Of a stretch of 64,000 nucleotides of DNA, positions 1-10,651 are shown one piece after another (within the stretch, counting starts at the first letter, position 1; every line of letters begins with the position of its first letter). Both the position numbers and the translations under genes were made by a program. Source of the stretch: Actinacidiphila sp. DG2A-62. Lineage in GTDB: Bacteria; Actinomycetota; Actinomycetes; Streptomycetales; Streptomycetaceae. The stretch covers positions 8,437,501-8,501,500 of the forward strand of contig NZ_JAYMGI010000002.1 of the NCBI RefSeq assembly GCF_035825295.1, written 5' to 3'. Below the pieces are notes generated by a model, which saw only the letters and a list, made by a program, of their open reading frames with translations, was not told the origin of the DNA and searched no databases.

Positions 1-1225
<1,225 letters not shown>

Positions 1226-1229
<4 letters not shown>

Positions 1230-1975
1230 GGATCGCCCTGCGCGTCTGGCGCCAGCAGAACCCCGAGGCGCCCGGCGCCATGCGGGAGTACGACGTGGAC
1301 GGCGTCTCGCCCGACATGTCCTTCCTGGAGATGCTCGACACCCTCAACGAGCGGCTCACCCTCGCCGGCGAGGAGCCGATCGCCTTCGACCACGACTGCC
1401 GCGAGGGCATCTGCGGCGCGTGCAGCCTGGTCATCGACGGGCAGGCGCACGGCCCCGAGCGCACCACCGCCTGCCAGCTGCACATGCGCGCCTTCCGCGA
1501 CGGCGACACCATCGACGTCGAACCCTGGCGGGCCGCCGCCTTCCCGGTGGTCCGCGACCTGGTCGTGGACCGCTCCGCCTTCGACCGGATCATCCAGGCC
1601 GGCGGCTACGTCAGCGTGCCCACCGGCTCCGCGCCCGAGGCGCACGCCACCGCGGTGCCCAAGGCCGACGCCGACCGGGCCTTCGAGCACGCCGAGTGCA
1701 TCGGCTGCGGCGCCTGCGTCGCGGCCTGCCCCAACGGCTCGGCGATGCTCTTCACCTCCGCCAAGGTCAACCACCTCGGCGCGCTGCCGCAGGGCGCCCC
1801 CGAACGGGAGACCCGGGTGCTCGACATGGTCGCCCGGATGGACGCCGAGGGCTTCGGCGGCTGCACCCTGGCCGGCGAGTGCGCGACCGCCTGCCCCAAG
1901 GGCATCCCGCTCACCTCCATCACGGCGATGAACAGGGAGTGGCTGCGCGCGAACCGCAAGGTCGCCCGGGACTGA
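1226..1975 (+). CDS. sdhB: Succinate dehydrogenase/fumarate reductase iron-sulfur subunit
   Basis: Electron-transfer subunit of complex II, 249 residues, normal length for the family. The N-terminal ferredoxin domain holds the [2Fe-2S] ligands in CREGICGACS (about residue 60) and a further Cys near TTACQ. The C-terminal domain has CIGCGACVAACPNG for the [4Fe-4S] centre and CTLAGECATACPKG for the remaining cluster. The start is the ATG inside the sdhA stop (ATGA overlap). No membrane-anchor (sdhC/D) gene follows, since the next gene is an unrelated DUF427 gene. The cytochrome b subunit should lie upstream of sdhA, as in sdhCAB operons of actinomycetes. Confidence 0.95.
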
Positions 1976-2126
1976 GCCGCGGGAGGCGCGCGACGGCGCC
2001 GTGCCGGCCGCCCGGGGGCGCATGCCCCGGAACGGCGACCGGCGGCCGAGGCGGGGAATGCGCGGCGGCACCGGCCGGTTGACGCCGCAAGAGGAACGTG
2101 TAGGCGCAACTTCCGCGGAGGACACC

Positions 2127-2495
2127 ATGACCCGCCCTGTCAAGACGCCCGGCCCCGACCACCCGATCACCGTCGAGCCGACCGGGGCCCGCGTCGTGGT
2201 CCGGGCCGGCGACCGCGTCATCGCCGACACCACGCGGGCGCTCTCGCTCGCGGAGTCCACGTACCCGGTCGTCCAGTACATCCCCTACGAGGACGTCGCC
2301 GAGGGCGCGCTGCGGCCCACCGACTCCCACACCTACTGCCCGTACAAGGGCGAGGCGTCCTACTACACCCTGGTGGGCCCGCAGGGCGAGACGGCCGACG
2401 CGGTGTGGACGTACGACAAGCCGTACGACGCGGTGCGCGAGATCGCCGGCCACGTCGCCTTCTACCCCCAGCACGTGGACATCGCCGTCGGCTGA
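2127..2495 (+). CDS. DUF427 domain protein
   Basis: A 122-residue protein filled by a single DUF427 (PF04248) domain, a small beta-rich fold common in actinobacteria with no established biochemical role. Typical family pieces are visible: the VRVRAGD-like start (VVVRAGDRVIADT), a central YIPYEDV segment, HTYCPYKGEASYY, and the C-terminal GHVAFYPQHVDI. The start is the ATG at 2127, preceded by a good GGAGG-like site (GCGGAGGACACC); the frame is open further upstream but has no convincing ribosome site. It follows sdhB by about 150 bp and may be read from its own promoter. Function unknown. Confidence 0.88.
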   Translation: MTRPVKTPGPDHPITVEPTGARVVVRAGDRVIADTTRALSLAESTYPVVQYIPYEDVAEGALRPTDSHTYCPYKGEASYYTLVGPQGETADAVWTYDKPYDAVREIAGHVAFYPQHVDIAVG

Positions 2496-2538
2496 CCGAC
2501 GGTGCGCGGCCCGGGCCCGGCGGCCCGGGCCGCGTGCG

Positions 2539-3375
2539 TCACGGCTTGCGGGCCACCGCGCCGATCATCGCCACGTCGGAGTCCTTGACCCGGCCCTCGG
2601 AGCCCGGCTCCGGGCGCCAGCGGTGCACCAGCACGATCCCGGGGTCGACCTGCTCCAGGCCCTCGAAGAACGGCTCGACCTGCTCGCGGGTGCGGTGCCT
2701 GGCCGGCATGCCGCGCCGGGTGTACTCCGCCACCACCCCGCCGATCTGCTCGGTGTTGGAGGCGATGGTCACCGTCGAGATGACCAGGAAACTGCCCGCG
2801 GGCAGCGGCGCCAGATACCGCCTGACCAGGTCGTACGCCTGCTGGTCGTCGGTCACGAACTGCAGCACCGCGATGATCGACAGCCCCACCGGCCGGCTCA
2901 GGTCCAGCGTCTCGCCGACCTCGGGGGACTCGAACACCGCGTCCGGGTCCCTCATGTCCGCGTGCAGGTAGGCGATCCGGCCCTCGGGGGTGCTGTTCAG
3001 CCGGGCCCCGGCGTGCGCCAGCACGATCGGGTCGTTGTCGACGTACACCACACGCGCCGCGGGGACGACGCCCTGGGCGACCTCGTGCAGGTTGGGGGAG
3101 GTGGGGATGCCGGTGCCGATGTCGAGGAACTGGTCGATGCCCTGCTCGGCCAGATACCGCACCGCGCGGTGCATGAAGGTGCGGTTCTCCCGCGCCGACA
3201 GCCGGAAACCGGGCCAGCCGGCGAGCATCTTCTCGGCGGCCTCACGGTCCGGCGGGTAGTTGTCCTTGCCGCCGAGGATGTAGTCGTACACCCGCGCCGA
3301 ATGCGGGACGCTGGTGTCGATCTCCGGCGGCTGGTAACCCGCCGGCCGCCGTGTCCAGGCCATGCCGTCCGACAT
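2539..3375 (-). CDS. PF04672-family SAM-dependent methyltransferase
   Basis: Putative S-adenosylmethionine-dependent methyltransferase of 278 residues. The family hallmark ARVYDYILGGKDNYPPDRE sits near the N terminus, followed by the SAM-binding motif I FLDIGTGIPTSPNLHE (about residue 85) and an acidic loop VVYVDNDPIV that would hold the ribose. The family (formerly DUF574) is expanded in streptomycetes and its substrates are unknown; members often lie beside DUF397/HTH regulator pairs, as here. The start ATG at 3375 has a GGAG 10 nt upstream. It is in the same orientation as the downstream-numbered DUF397 and HTH genes and may be read through from them. Confidence 0.88.
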   Translation of the reverse strand: MSDGMAWTRRPAGYQPPEIDTSVPHSARVYDYILGGKDNYPPDREAAEKMLAGWPGFRLSARENRTFMHRAVRYLAEQGIDQFLDIGTGIPTSPNLHEVAQGVVPAARVVYVDNDPIVLAHAGARLNSTPEGRIAYLHADMRDPDAVFESPEVGETLDLSRPVGLSIIAVLQFVTDDQQAYDLVRRYLAPLPAGSFLVISTVTIASNTEQIGGVVAEYTRRGMPARHRTREQVEPFFEGLEQVDPGIVLVHRWRPEPGSEGRVKDSDVAMIGAVARKP

Positions 3376-3441
3376 CTTCTCGCTCCTCCGGTTCCACTGC
3401 TGCCACTGCGACGTGCGTGAGGTTCATGACGACCACGGAGG

Positions 3442-3672
3442 TCAGGAGGCGGCCAGGAGGGCCTGCCCGTCCTCCCAGCCACGGGCGAACACCGCCAGCT
3501 CGGTGTGCGTGAAGATCAGCGCCGGGCCCTCGGGGTCGGTGGACTGGCGGACCGCGAAACGGCCGTCGGGCAGTTTCCTGACCTCGACGCAAGAGCCGCC
3601 GTTGCTGCCGCTCCAGGGCTTGTGCCAGCCCTCTTCGCCCAGTTCTCGAACGGCGTTGTGAATGCGGGACAC
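3442..3672 (-). CDS. DUF397 domain protein (AbaA-orfD/Scr2-like)
   Basis: A 76-residue protein consisting of one DUF397 domain, with the family core around WHKPWSGSNGGSCVEV and the C-terminal LIFTHTELAVFARG. The GTG start at 3672 is preceded by GGAG and lies 4 nt after the stop of the HTH regulator gene, so the pair is co-transcribed. In Streptomyces, DUF397 genes accompany WhiJ-type HTH regulators and are thought to modulate them; the SCO4441/4442 (Scr1/Scr2) pair affects antibiotic production. A regulator-partner role here is inferred from that context. A toxin-antitoxin-like reading of such pairs has been proposed but nothing in this sequence decides it. Confidence 0.86.
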   Translation of the reverse strand: MSRIHNAVRELGEEGWHKPWSGSNGGSCVEVRKLPDGRFAVRQSTDPEGPALIFTHTELAVFARGWEDGQALLAAS

Positions 3673-3676
3673 GTGC

Positions 3677-4537
3677 TCAAAGCTCCTTACGGATTCCGGC
3701 CAGGAACGCGCCGGCGCTTCTGACCGGGAGCGCCTGCGCGCACATCCGGTCCAGGGCCTCCTGGAAATTGGTGACGTCGTCGTACTCGTCGAGATAGACG
3801 GCCCCGACCAGGTTCTCGACGTAGGCGACGTCCGAGATCTCCTCGTGCGGGAAGCGGAAGATGTGGAACGGCCCGTACATGCCCTCGTGGGCGCAGACCT
3901 CGAACGGCATGATCTGCAGCTTCACATGGGGCAGGTCCAGCAGCTCGATCAGCCGGTCCACCTGCGCCCGCAGCACCGCGGGCGGCACCATCGGCCGGCG
4001 CAGCACGGTCTCGTCCATCACCACCCACAGCTCCGGCGGCCGGGCGCCGGTCAGCAGCCGCTGCCGCTCCATCCGCAGCGCGACCCGGCGGTCCACCTCG
4101 CGCACGTTGTCGTGGACGCCGCGGCGCAGCACCGCCCGTGCGTAGTCCTCGGTCTGCAGCAGTCCGGGGATGTAGTGCGGCTCGTAGGCGCGGATCAGGC
4201 TGGCGGCCTCCTCCAGGCTCACGTAGCCGCTGAACCACGAGGGCAGGGCGTCGCGGTAGCGGTGCCACCAGCCGGGCTGGTTGGCCTCCCTGACCAGGTC
4301 CATGAAGACCCGGGCCTCGTCGTCCGGCACGCCGTACGCCTCCAGCAGCGTGCGGACGTACGGCAGCTTCCAGCGGCCGCGGGCCAGCTCCATGCGGCGG
4401 ATGGTCAGCGGGGCCACGTCCAGCAGCAGCGCGGCGTCCTCGAAGGAGCGGCCCGCGGCCACCCGCAGATCGCGCAGCCGCCGCCCGAGGACCATCAGGC
4501 GGATGGTCGTGGCGTTGGCCGACTGGGCTGCGGTCAC
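3677..4537 (-). CDS. HTH (Xre-type) regulator with DUF5753 domain, WhiJ/Scr1-like
   Basis: DNA-binding regulator of 286 residues. An N-terminal Cro/C1-type helix-turn-helix (LGRRLRDLRVAAGRSFEDAA, about residues 17-36, continuing through the recognition helix) is followed by the DUF5753 effector domain, marked by YEPHYIPGLLQTEDYARAVL and PHVKLQIMPFE. I chose the GTG at 4537 because AGGAGGAG lies 7 nt upstream; the frame opens 8 codons earlier at 4561 without a ribosome site. It is co-transcribed with the DUF397 gene and diverges from an anti-sigma-type ATPase gene; this trio is the classic abaA/whiJ-type cluster of streptomycetes. Palindromes at 4588-4638 are likely operators. Confidence 0.9.
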   Translation of the reverse strand: MTAAQSANATTIRLMVLGRRLRDLRVAAGRSFEDAALLLDVAPLTIRRMELARGRWKLPYVRTLLEAYGVPDDEARVFMDLVREANQPGWWHRYRDALPSWFSGYVSLEEAASLIRAYEPHYIPGLLQTEDYARAVLRRGVHDNVREVDRRVALRMERQRLLTGARPPELWVVMDETVLRRPMVPPAVLRAQVDRLIELLDLPHVKLQIMPFEVCAHEGMYGPFHIFRFPHEEISDVAYVENLVGAVYLDEYDDVTNFQEALDRMCAQALPVRSAGAFLAGIRKEL

Positions 4538-4587
4538 GTCCCGTCTCCTCCTCGCACGCACGTCATGGGGTGCAGTGTGCCATCGCC

Positions 4588-4638
4588 GTGCCCCGGGGCA
4601 TATGCCCGGGCACGGTCTGGATGAAATTATCAGACCGT
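4588..4638. promoter_or_regulatory. Candidate operator region for the WhiJ-like regulator
   Basis: Two adjacent perfect palindromes (TGCCCCGGGGCA and TGCCCGGGCA, separated by TA) are followed directly by the 8-bp inverted repeat ACGGTCTG/CAGACCGT around an 11-nt AT-rich spacer. They lie 51-101 bp upstream of the HTH gene start, where its promoter is expected, and between divergent genes. Operator function is inferred from position and symmetry only. Confidence 0.45.
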
Positions 4639-4786
4639 CTCTTGCTCTTTGTGGATGTCGGGGATCATAGTGGGTTCGTGACCGCGTTCACACACGCGTG
4701 GCAGTCGGTAGCCGGGTACTCCCGGGGGACGGGGCTCCTCCTGCGCCTCTCCTCCGGCGTCCCGAGAAAGCGCCGGCGGGTCGCGG

Positions 4787-4819
4787 CGTGGGGGCCCGTA
4801 CCCGGGAGGGGCCCCCACG
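4787..4819. repeat. 11-bp perfect GC hairpin in leader of anti-sigma-like gene
   Basis: CGTGGGGGCCC and GGGCCCCCACG form a perfect 11-bp stem around an 11-nt loop, ending 61 nt before the GTG start of the ATPase gene. No plus-strand gene ends just upstream that would need a terminator, so it is either part of the 5' leader or an attenuator-like element. Type uncertain. Confidence 0.5.
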
Positions 4820-4880
4820 TCTTCGTGTGCGCCGCCCAGCGCAGGGGCGCGGCCCGGCACCCGTCGCAAGGACTCAGACC

Positions 4881-5345
4881 GTGGCACTCACCGACATGAC
4901 CTTCCGGTCCACCCCGCTCTCGCGGCACCTGGCCCTGACGCTGCCGGCCGACGGCGGCTCGGTGGCCGAGGCGCGGGCGGGGGTGCGGGCCCACCTGTCC
5001 CGCACCGGCTGCGGCGCGGACCTCCAGGACACGGTGGTGCTGCTGGTCAGCGAGCTGTTCACCAACGCGCTGCGGCACACCGCGAGCACCACCATCGGCT
5101 GCGTCGTGCACGCGGGCGACGACCACGTGCGCATCGAGGTGCGGGGGCAGGGCAGCGGCAGCGGCATACTCCCCGGCCGCGGCGACGGCGACGGCCTGAG
5201 CGACCACGGCCGCGGCCTGCACATCGTCGAGACGCTCTCGCTGGCCTGGGGCGTGCACGGCGACGGCCGCGGTCACACCGTCTGGTGCCTGGTGTCCGCG
5301 GAGGACGTGCGGGACCAGCAGGACGAGCGGGACGCGCGGGACTGA
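4881..5345 (+). CDS. ATP-binding protein, RsbW/AbaA-orfA-like (HATPase_c_2)
   Basis: A 154-residue GHKL-fold ATPase of the anti-sigma-factor kinase type. The N-box is visible as LLVSELFTNALRHT (about residues 54-67) and the glycine-rich lid as DHGRGLHIVETL (about 112-123). It has no sensor or transmembrane part, as usual for the many streptomycete paralogues that regulate sigma factors or partner WhiJ-like proteins. The GTG start at 4881 has AAGGA about 8 nt upstream; an ATG 5 codons later is an alternative. It diverges from the HTH/DUF397 operon, completing an abaA/whiJ-type cluster. Target sigma factor unknown. Confidence 0.87.
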   Translation: MALTDMTFRSTPLSRHLALTLPADGGSVAEARAGVRAHLSRTGCGADLQDTVVLLVSELFTNALRHTASTTIGCVVHAGDDHVRIEVRGQGSGSGILPGRGDGDGLSDHGRGLHIVETLSLAWGVHGDGRGHTVWCLVSAEDVRDQQDERDARD

Positions 5346-5396
5346 CGTCCGGGACCGGCCTGGAGGACCGAGGGCGGTCGTTCAGAGGACGGTCGT

Positions 5397-6421
5397 TCAG
5401 CGGCGCGGCGCCGGGCCGGTGGAGCCGCGCAGCACCAGGTGGGTGGCCAGCTCCACGTGCAGCGTGTCCACCGTGTGCCGGTCCAGCAACCGCATCAGCA
5501 GCGAGACCGCCATCCGACCCATCTCCTCCAGCGGCTGGCGCACCGTCGTCAGCCGCGGCACCGTGCTGCGGCTCAGGTCGATGTCGTCGAAGCCGGTGAT
5601 CGACAGGTCCTCCGGCACCCGCAGCCCCCGCTCGTACGCCGCCCGCAGCGCGCCGACCGCCGCCTTGTCGTTGAAGGCGACCAGCGCGGTCGGACGCTCC
5701 GCCAGCTCCAGCAGCTCGCCCGCCGCGTCGTAACCCCAGTCCGCGGTCGGCTCGATGCTGCGCACCAGTTCGGGGAGGGGAGCACACCGGCGTCGGCGAG
5801 CGCCGAGTTGTGCCCGGCCAGCCGGGACCGGCTGGCCAGCCAGTCGCCCGGGCCGCCGATCACGCCGATCCTGCGGTGGCCCAGCTCCACCAGGTGCGCG
5901 GTGACGCTGCGCGCCGCGGTGAGGTTGGCCGCCGAGACCGAGGCGATGTCGCGGGGGAGCGGGGTGCGCGGATCGACCACCACGAACGGGAAGTCCTGCG
6001 CGCGCAGGGCCTCCAGCTCCTGCTCCGGCTCGGGCGGGACGATCAGCACCGCGCCGGCGATGCCGGGGTCGCCGGGCAGCCCCGGCAGCACCTGGATCTC
6101 CCGGGCCGCGTCGCCCGCGCTGAGCACCAGACGCCGCCCGTGCAGGTCCAGCGTCTCCGCGATGGACGAGACGATCACGCCGAAGTAGTCGGTCAGCACA
6201 TACGGGCAGCGCACGTAGATCGCGCCCGCCGCGGCGCCGCGGCGGGTCGGCGGCGGGGCGCCGAGCCTGGCCACCACCCTGCGCACCAGCTCCTGCGTCT
6301 CCGGCGCGACGTGCGCGTGGCCGTTCATCACCCGCGACACGGTGGCGATGGACACCCCGGCCTCCGCGGCGATGGCCCGCACGGTCGCGCGCGGTCCCTG
6401 TGGTGCCTGCGGCCTAGGCAC
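5397..6421 (-). CDS. LacI-family transcriptional regulator (frameshifted)
   Basis: Sugar-responsive repressor, about 341 residues if one missing base is restored. The N-terminal LacI HTH (TVRAIAAEAGVSIATVSRVM) is intact, then the periplasmic-binding-like ligand domain. In frame one it reads through LADAGVLPSP; the following ELVRSIEPTADWGY... continues in the next frame to the stop at 5397, ending with the conserved FDDIDLSRSTVPRLTTV. The break falls at GGGGAGGGG (5772-5780) and fits loss of a single base. The GTG start is at 6421. It diverges from the GH30 gene, so local control of that glycosidase is likely. Either a recent inactivation or, more likely, a sequence error. Confidence 0.85.
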
Positions 6422-6431
6422 GTGTTACACG
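6421..6431. promoter_or_regulatory. Palindrome at LacI gene start, candidate operator
   Basis: CGTGT-T-ACACG is a perfect odd-length palindrome covering the first base of the LacI-family start codon, in the divergent region with the GH30 gene. LacI-family sites are short palindromes of this size, so autoregulation is plausible, but the central CG usual for the family is absent. Confidence 0.3.
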
Positions 6432-6541
6432 ATTCCGTTTCATGCGCGCAGCCTAGCGGTCGGCGGGCGGTCGCGCACTGGATGTGACCGGACGCGCAGC
6501 CGCCGGACGTCGTACGGAACCCGCAGGAACCGCCACGGATA

Positions 6542-6602
6542 TTGACAGGTGGGCCGAGCGGCGGCTTATCTGGCTCCCGCGTTGTGTTGCAGAAAAAGTT
6601 TC
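6542..6602 (+). promoter_or_regulatory. Candidate promoter and operator of the GH30 gene
   Basis: TTGACA at 6542-6547 is followed after 18 nt by TTATCT (6566-6571), a fair vegetative-type promoter in an otherwise GC-rich region. About 20 nt further on lies GAAA-AAG-TTTC (6592-6602), an inverted repeat resembling the GAAA/TTTC operators seen at streptomycete hemicellulase genes. Position just downstream of the likely transcript start suits repression by the divergent LacI-type protein. Confidence 0.45.
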
Positions 6603-6680
6603 AGCTTGTTTCACGTGCGGGTCCGCAGCCGGCGGCCCGCGCTCCCGTGCGCCCCGCACGTCAGCACCCCGAGGAGAACC

Positions 6681-8636
<1,956 letters not shown>

Positions 8637-8646
8637 GCCGGGACCG

Positions 8647-8684
8647 GGGGGCGGGGCTCAGCGGTACAGGCGGACCCCGCCCCC
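8647..8684 (+). terminator. Hairpin terminator after GH30 gene
   Basis: GGGGGCGGGG and CCCCGCCCCC form a perfect 10-bp stem with an 18-nt loop, starting 10 nt after the GH30 stop. No U-tract follows, as is common in streptomycetes. Confidence 0.65.
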
Positions 8685-8729
8685 TCGGCCGGACCAAGCG
8701 TCCGCCGCGCTTTGCTACGGTGGAGGGAA

Positions 8730-8770
8730 CCCGACGAGCGCGTCGTACCGGGACCCTGAAAAGACGGCGC
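8730..8770 (+). promoter_or_regulatory. Guanidine-III riboswitch (ykkC-III)
   Basis: The 41 nt from CCCGACGAG to AAAAGACGGCGC match the compact ykkC-III/guanidine-III fold base for base in layout: P1 pairs CCCG with CGGG, and the 3' segment ACGGCGC pairs back to GCGTCGT to make the pseudoknot, keeping pairing through a G-U. The conserved CGACGAG, CGTACC and AAGACGG blocks are present. It lies 31 nt before the ATG of an SMR transporter gene, the standard arrangement in actinobacteria, and the ribosome site (CGGAGGT) follows directly, so guanidinium would raise translation of the exporter. Confidence 0.88.
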
Positions 8771-8801
8771 ACCCCCGTAACCGATCAACGGAGGTGCCGC
8801 C

Positions 8802-9122
8802 ATGGCATGGGTCCTCGTCGTCGCCGCTGGCCTGCTCGAGGTCGTCTGGTCCGTCGGCATGAAGTACACCGAAGGCTTCACCCGCCTGTGGCCGAGCCTT
8901 CTCACCGGCGCCGGCATCGCCGGCAGCATGCTGCTCCTGGCCCAGGCCGCCAGGACGCTGCCCATCGGCACCGCCTACGGCGTCTGGGTGGGCATGGGCG
9001 CGGCCGGCGCGGCGATCGTCGGCATGGCACTGCTCGGTGAGCCGCTGAGCGTCGCGCGCGTCTTCTTCGTCGTCCTGCTGGTGGTCGCCGTCGTCGGCCT
9101 GAAGGCGACCTCGGGCCGCTGA
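8802..9122 (+). CDS. sugE: SMR-family guanidinium exporter (SugE/Gdx-type)
   Basis: Small multidrug resistance transporter, 106 residues with four predicted membrane helices, as normal for the family. The catalytic glutamate of helix 1 is in LLEVVWSVGMKYTEG, and the SugE/Gdx signature includes WP near residue 30 and GTAYGVWVGMGA in helix 3. Gdx proteins exchange guanidinium for protons as antiparallel homodimers. The guanidine-III riboswitch just upstream makes guanidinium the near-certain substrate. ATG with CGGAGGT 6 nt upstream. Followed by a strong hairpin shared with the convergent MFS gene. Confidence 0.93.
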   Translation: MAWVLVVAAGLLEVVWSVGMKYTEGFTRLWPSLLTGAGIAGSMLLLAQAARTLPIGTAYGVWVGMGAAGAAIVGMALLGEPLSVARVFFVVLLVVAVVGLKATSGR

Positions 9123-9141
9123 TCCGCCGTGCCGCTGATCC

Positions 9142-9188
9142 CCGGGCCACTGATCCTCCGGCGGGCCGCCGGGGGATCAGTGGCCCGG
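9142..9188. terminator. Bidirectional terminator between sugE and MFS gene
   Basis: A perfect 15-bp stem (CCGGGCCACTGATCC with its complement) encloses a 17-nt GC loop that can itself fold. It sits in the 102-bp gap between convergent genes, so it can serve both. Confidence 0.8.
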
Positions 9189-9224
9189 CCCGGGGGCTGC
9201 GGCGACCGGCCCCGCCCCCGCCCC

Positions 9225-10535
9225 TCACCGCCCCGCCTCACCGCCGGCCGGCTCCACGTCCGGTCCCGCCGCTCCCGCGGCGGCGACCGGCGCGCCGACG
9301 GGCCCGGCGGCCGGTTCCCGCGCCCGCAGCGTACGCACCTGCGGGGCCAGCAACGCCCCCGCGGAGGCGAGCACGATCAGCGCCGCGCACACCAGCAACA
9401 TCCGGCCCGTCCCCCACGCCGCCGCCGCGGGCCCGGCCACGAGCAGCCCCAGCGGGGCGAACGCCAGCGAGCCGAACCAGTCGTAGGAGCTGACCCGCGA
9501 CAGCGCCTCCTCCGGCACCTCGCGCTGCACCGTGGTCGACCACAGCACGGCGAAGACGTCGGAGGACACGCCCGAGACGAACATCGCCGCCGCCACCGGC
9601 CACACCGGCGCCCCCGCGCCGAGCAGGGCGATCGGCAGCGCGGACGGCACGGTCGCCAGCACCGCCACCAGAACCGGCCGCCGCACCCGCACCCGCGCCG
9701 CGAGCCCGGCGCCCGCGATCGCGCCGAGCGCCTGCGCCGCCACGATCACCGACCAGGCCCGCGCGCCGCCGAGCCCCTGGTCGGCGGCCAGCGGGCCGAG
9801 CACCCCCGCGTTGGCGTTGAGCGCCGCGACGACCACCGTGTACTGCGCGACGACCGCCCACAGCCACTGCCGGGAGGCGAACTCCCGCCACCCTTCGCGC
9901 AGATCCGCCCACCCCGAGGACCGCGCCCGGGGCCGCCCGCCGACCGCCAGCAGCGACGTCAGCACGGCGCTCAGCACGAACGACGCGGCGTTCAGGGCCA
10001 GCGCCCAGCCCGCGCCGAGCCACGCCACCGTCACCCCCGACAGCGCCAGGCCCAGCAGCAGCGAGACGTTGGTGCCCACCCGCAGCAGCCCGTTGGCCTG
10101 CTGCAGCCGCTCGGCGGGCACCACCAGCGGCACCACACCGTCCATGGCGGGCGCGAAGAGCGCCGTCGCGGTGCCCGCCGCCACCGCGAGCAGGCACATC
10201 GCCGGCAGCGGAGCGTGGTGCGCCAGCACCATCGCGGCCAGCCCCGCGTACGCCGCCGCGCCCACGACATCGGCCGTCGCCATCAGCCGCGAGCGCGACA
10301 TCCGGTCCGCGATCACGCCGCCCACCAGCACGAACGCCAGCTGCGGCACCGCCTGGCAGGCCAGCACCAGCGACAGCCGGCCGGGGCCCGCGCCGGGGAG
10401 GGCCAGGACGGCGAAGGCCAGCGCGACGCGGGCGAAGCCGTTGCCGAGCACCGAGACCACGCGCGCCGTCGCGAGGAGGACGAAGTCCCGTCGGCGCCAC
10501 AGCGGTACGGCGGGGATCGAGAGCGCGGTCGTCAC
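9225..10535 (-). CDS. MFS transporter (efflux-type)
   Basis: Major facilitator of 436 residues, about 12 predicted membrane helices. The start of the fold is RDFVLLATARVVSVLGNGFA, and the loop between helices 2 and 3 has the motif-A-like GGVIADRMSRSRLMA. The C-terminal about 40 residues are Ala/Gly/Pro rich and probably cytosolic and disordered. This MFS_3-type branch is usually called a macrolide or drug efflux protein in streptomycetes; no substrate can be assigned. I chose the GTG at 10535 (TTALSIPAVP); the open frame continues 24 codons upstream without family similarity. It converges with sugE and diverges from the pit gene. Confidence 0.87.
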   Translation of the reverse strand: MTTALSIPAVPLWRRRDFVLLATARVVSVLGNGFARVALAFAVLALPGAGPGRLSLVLACQAVPQLAFVLVGGVIADRMSRSRLMATADVVGAAAYAGLAAMVLAHHAPLPAMCLLAVAAGTATALFAPAMDGVVPLVVPAERLQQANGLLRVGTNVSLLLGLALSGVTVAWLGAGWALALNAASFVLSAVLTSLLAVGGRPRARSSGWADLREGWREFASRQWLWAVVAQYTVVVAALNANAGVLGPLAADQGLGGARAWSVIVAAQALGAIAGAGLAARVRVRRPVLVAVLATVPSALPIALLGAGAPVWPVAAAMFVSGVSSDVFAVLWSTTVQREVPEEALSRVSSYDWFGSLAFAPLGLLVAGPAAAAWGTGRMLLVCAALIVLASAGALLAPQVRTLRAREPAAGPVGAPVAAAGAAGPDVEPAGGEAGR

Positions 10536-10651
10536 GGTGCCGCACTCTACGGGCGGGCGCCACGCGATGCGCGCGATTCCGTCGCCGCTCGCGTACCGCG
10601 CCTTCACCGCCGCGTCCTCGGGCGTACGCCTGGCGCTGCTTGGGTGGGGTG

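Larger units (their letters stand above)
4538..4880. other. Divergent intergenic region with dense palindromes
   Basis: No gene is apparent. From left to right it holds the HTH gene's ribosome site, the perfect palindrome TGCCCCGGGGCA at 4589-4600, a second palindrome TGCCCGGGCA at 4603-4612 joined by TA/AT, the inverted repeat ACGGTCTG-N11-CAGACCGT at 4612-4638 with an AT-rich centre, a relatively AT-rich stretch to about 4700, and a strong GC-rich hairpin at 4787-4819. It must contain promoters for both divergent genes. Confidence 0.7.

Noticed and set aside
3442..4537. Toxin-antitoxin module
   Set aside because: HTH/DUF397 pairs have been discussed this way, but the divergent anti-sigma-like gene makes the WhiJ/AbaA-type regulatory reading better supported.
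9225..10607. Longer MFS start at 10607
   Set aside because: The extra 24 residues are hydrophilic with no family similarity and no ribosome site; the GTG at 10535 starts right before the first helix region.
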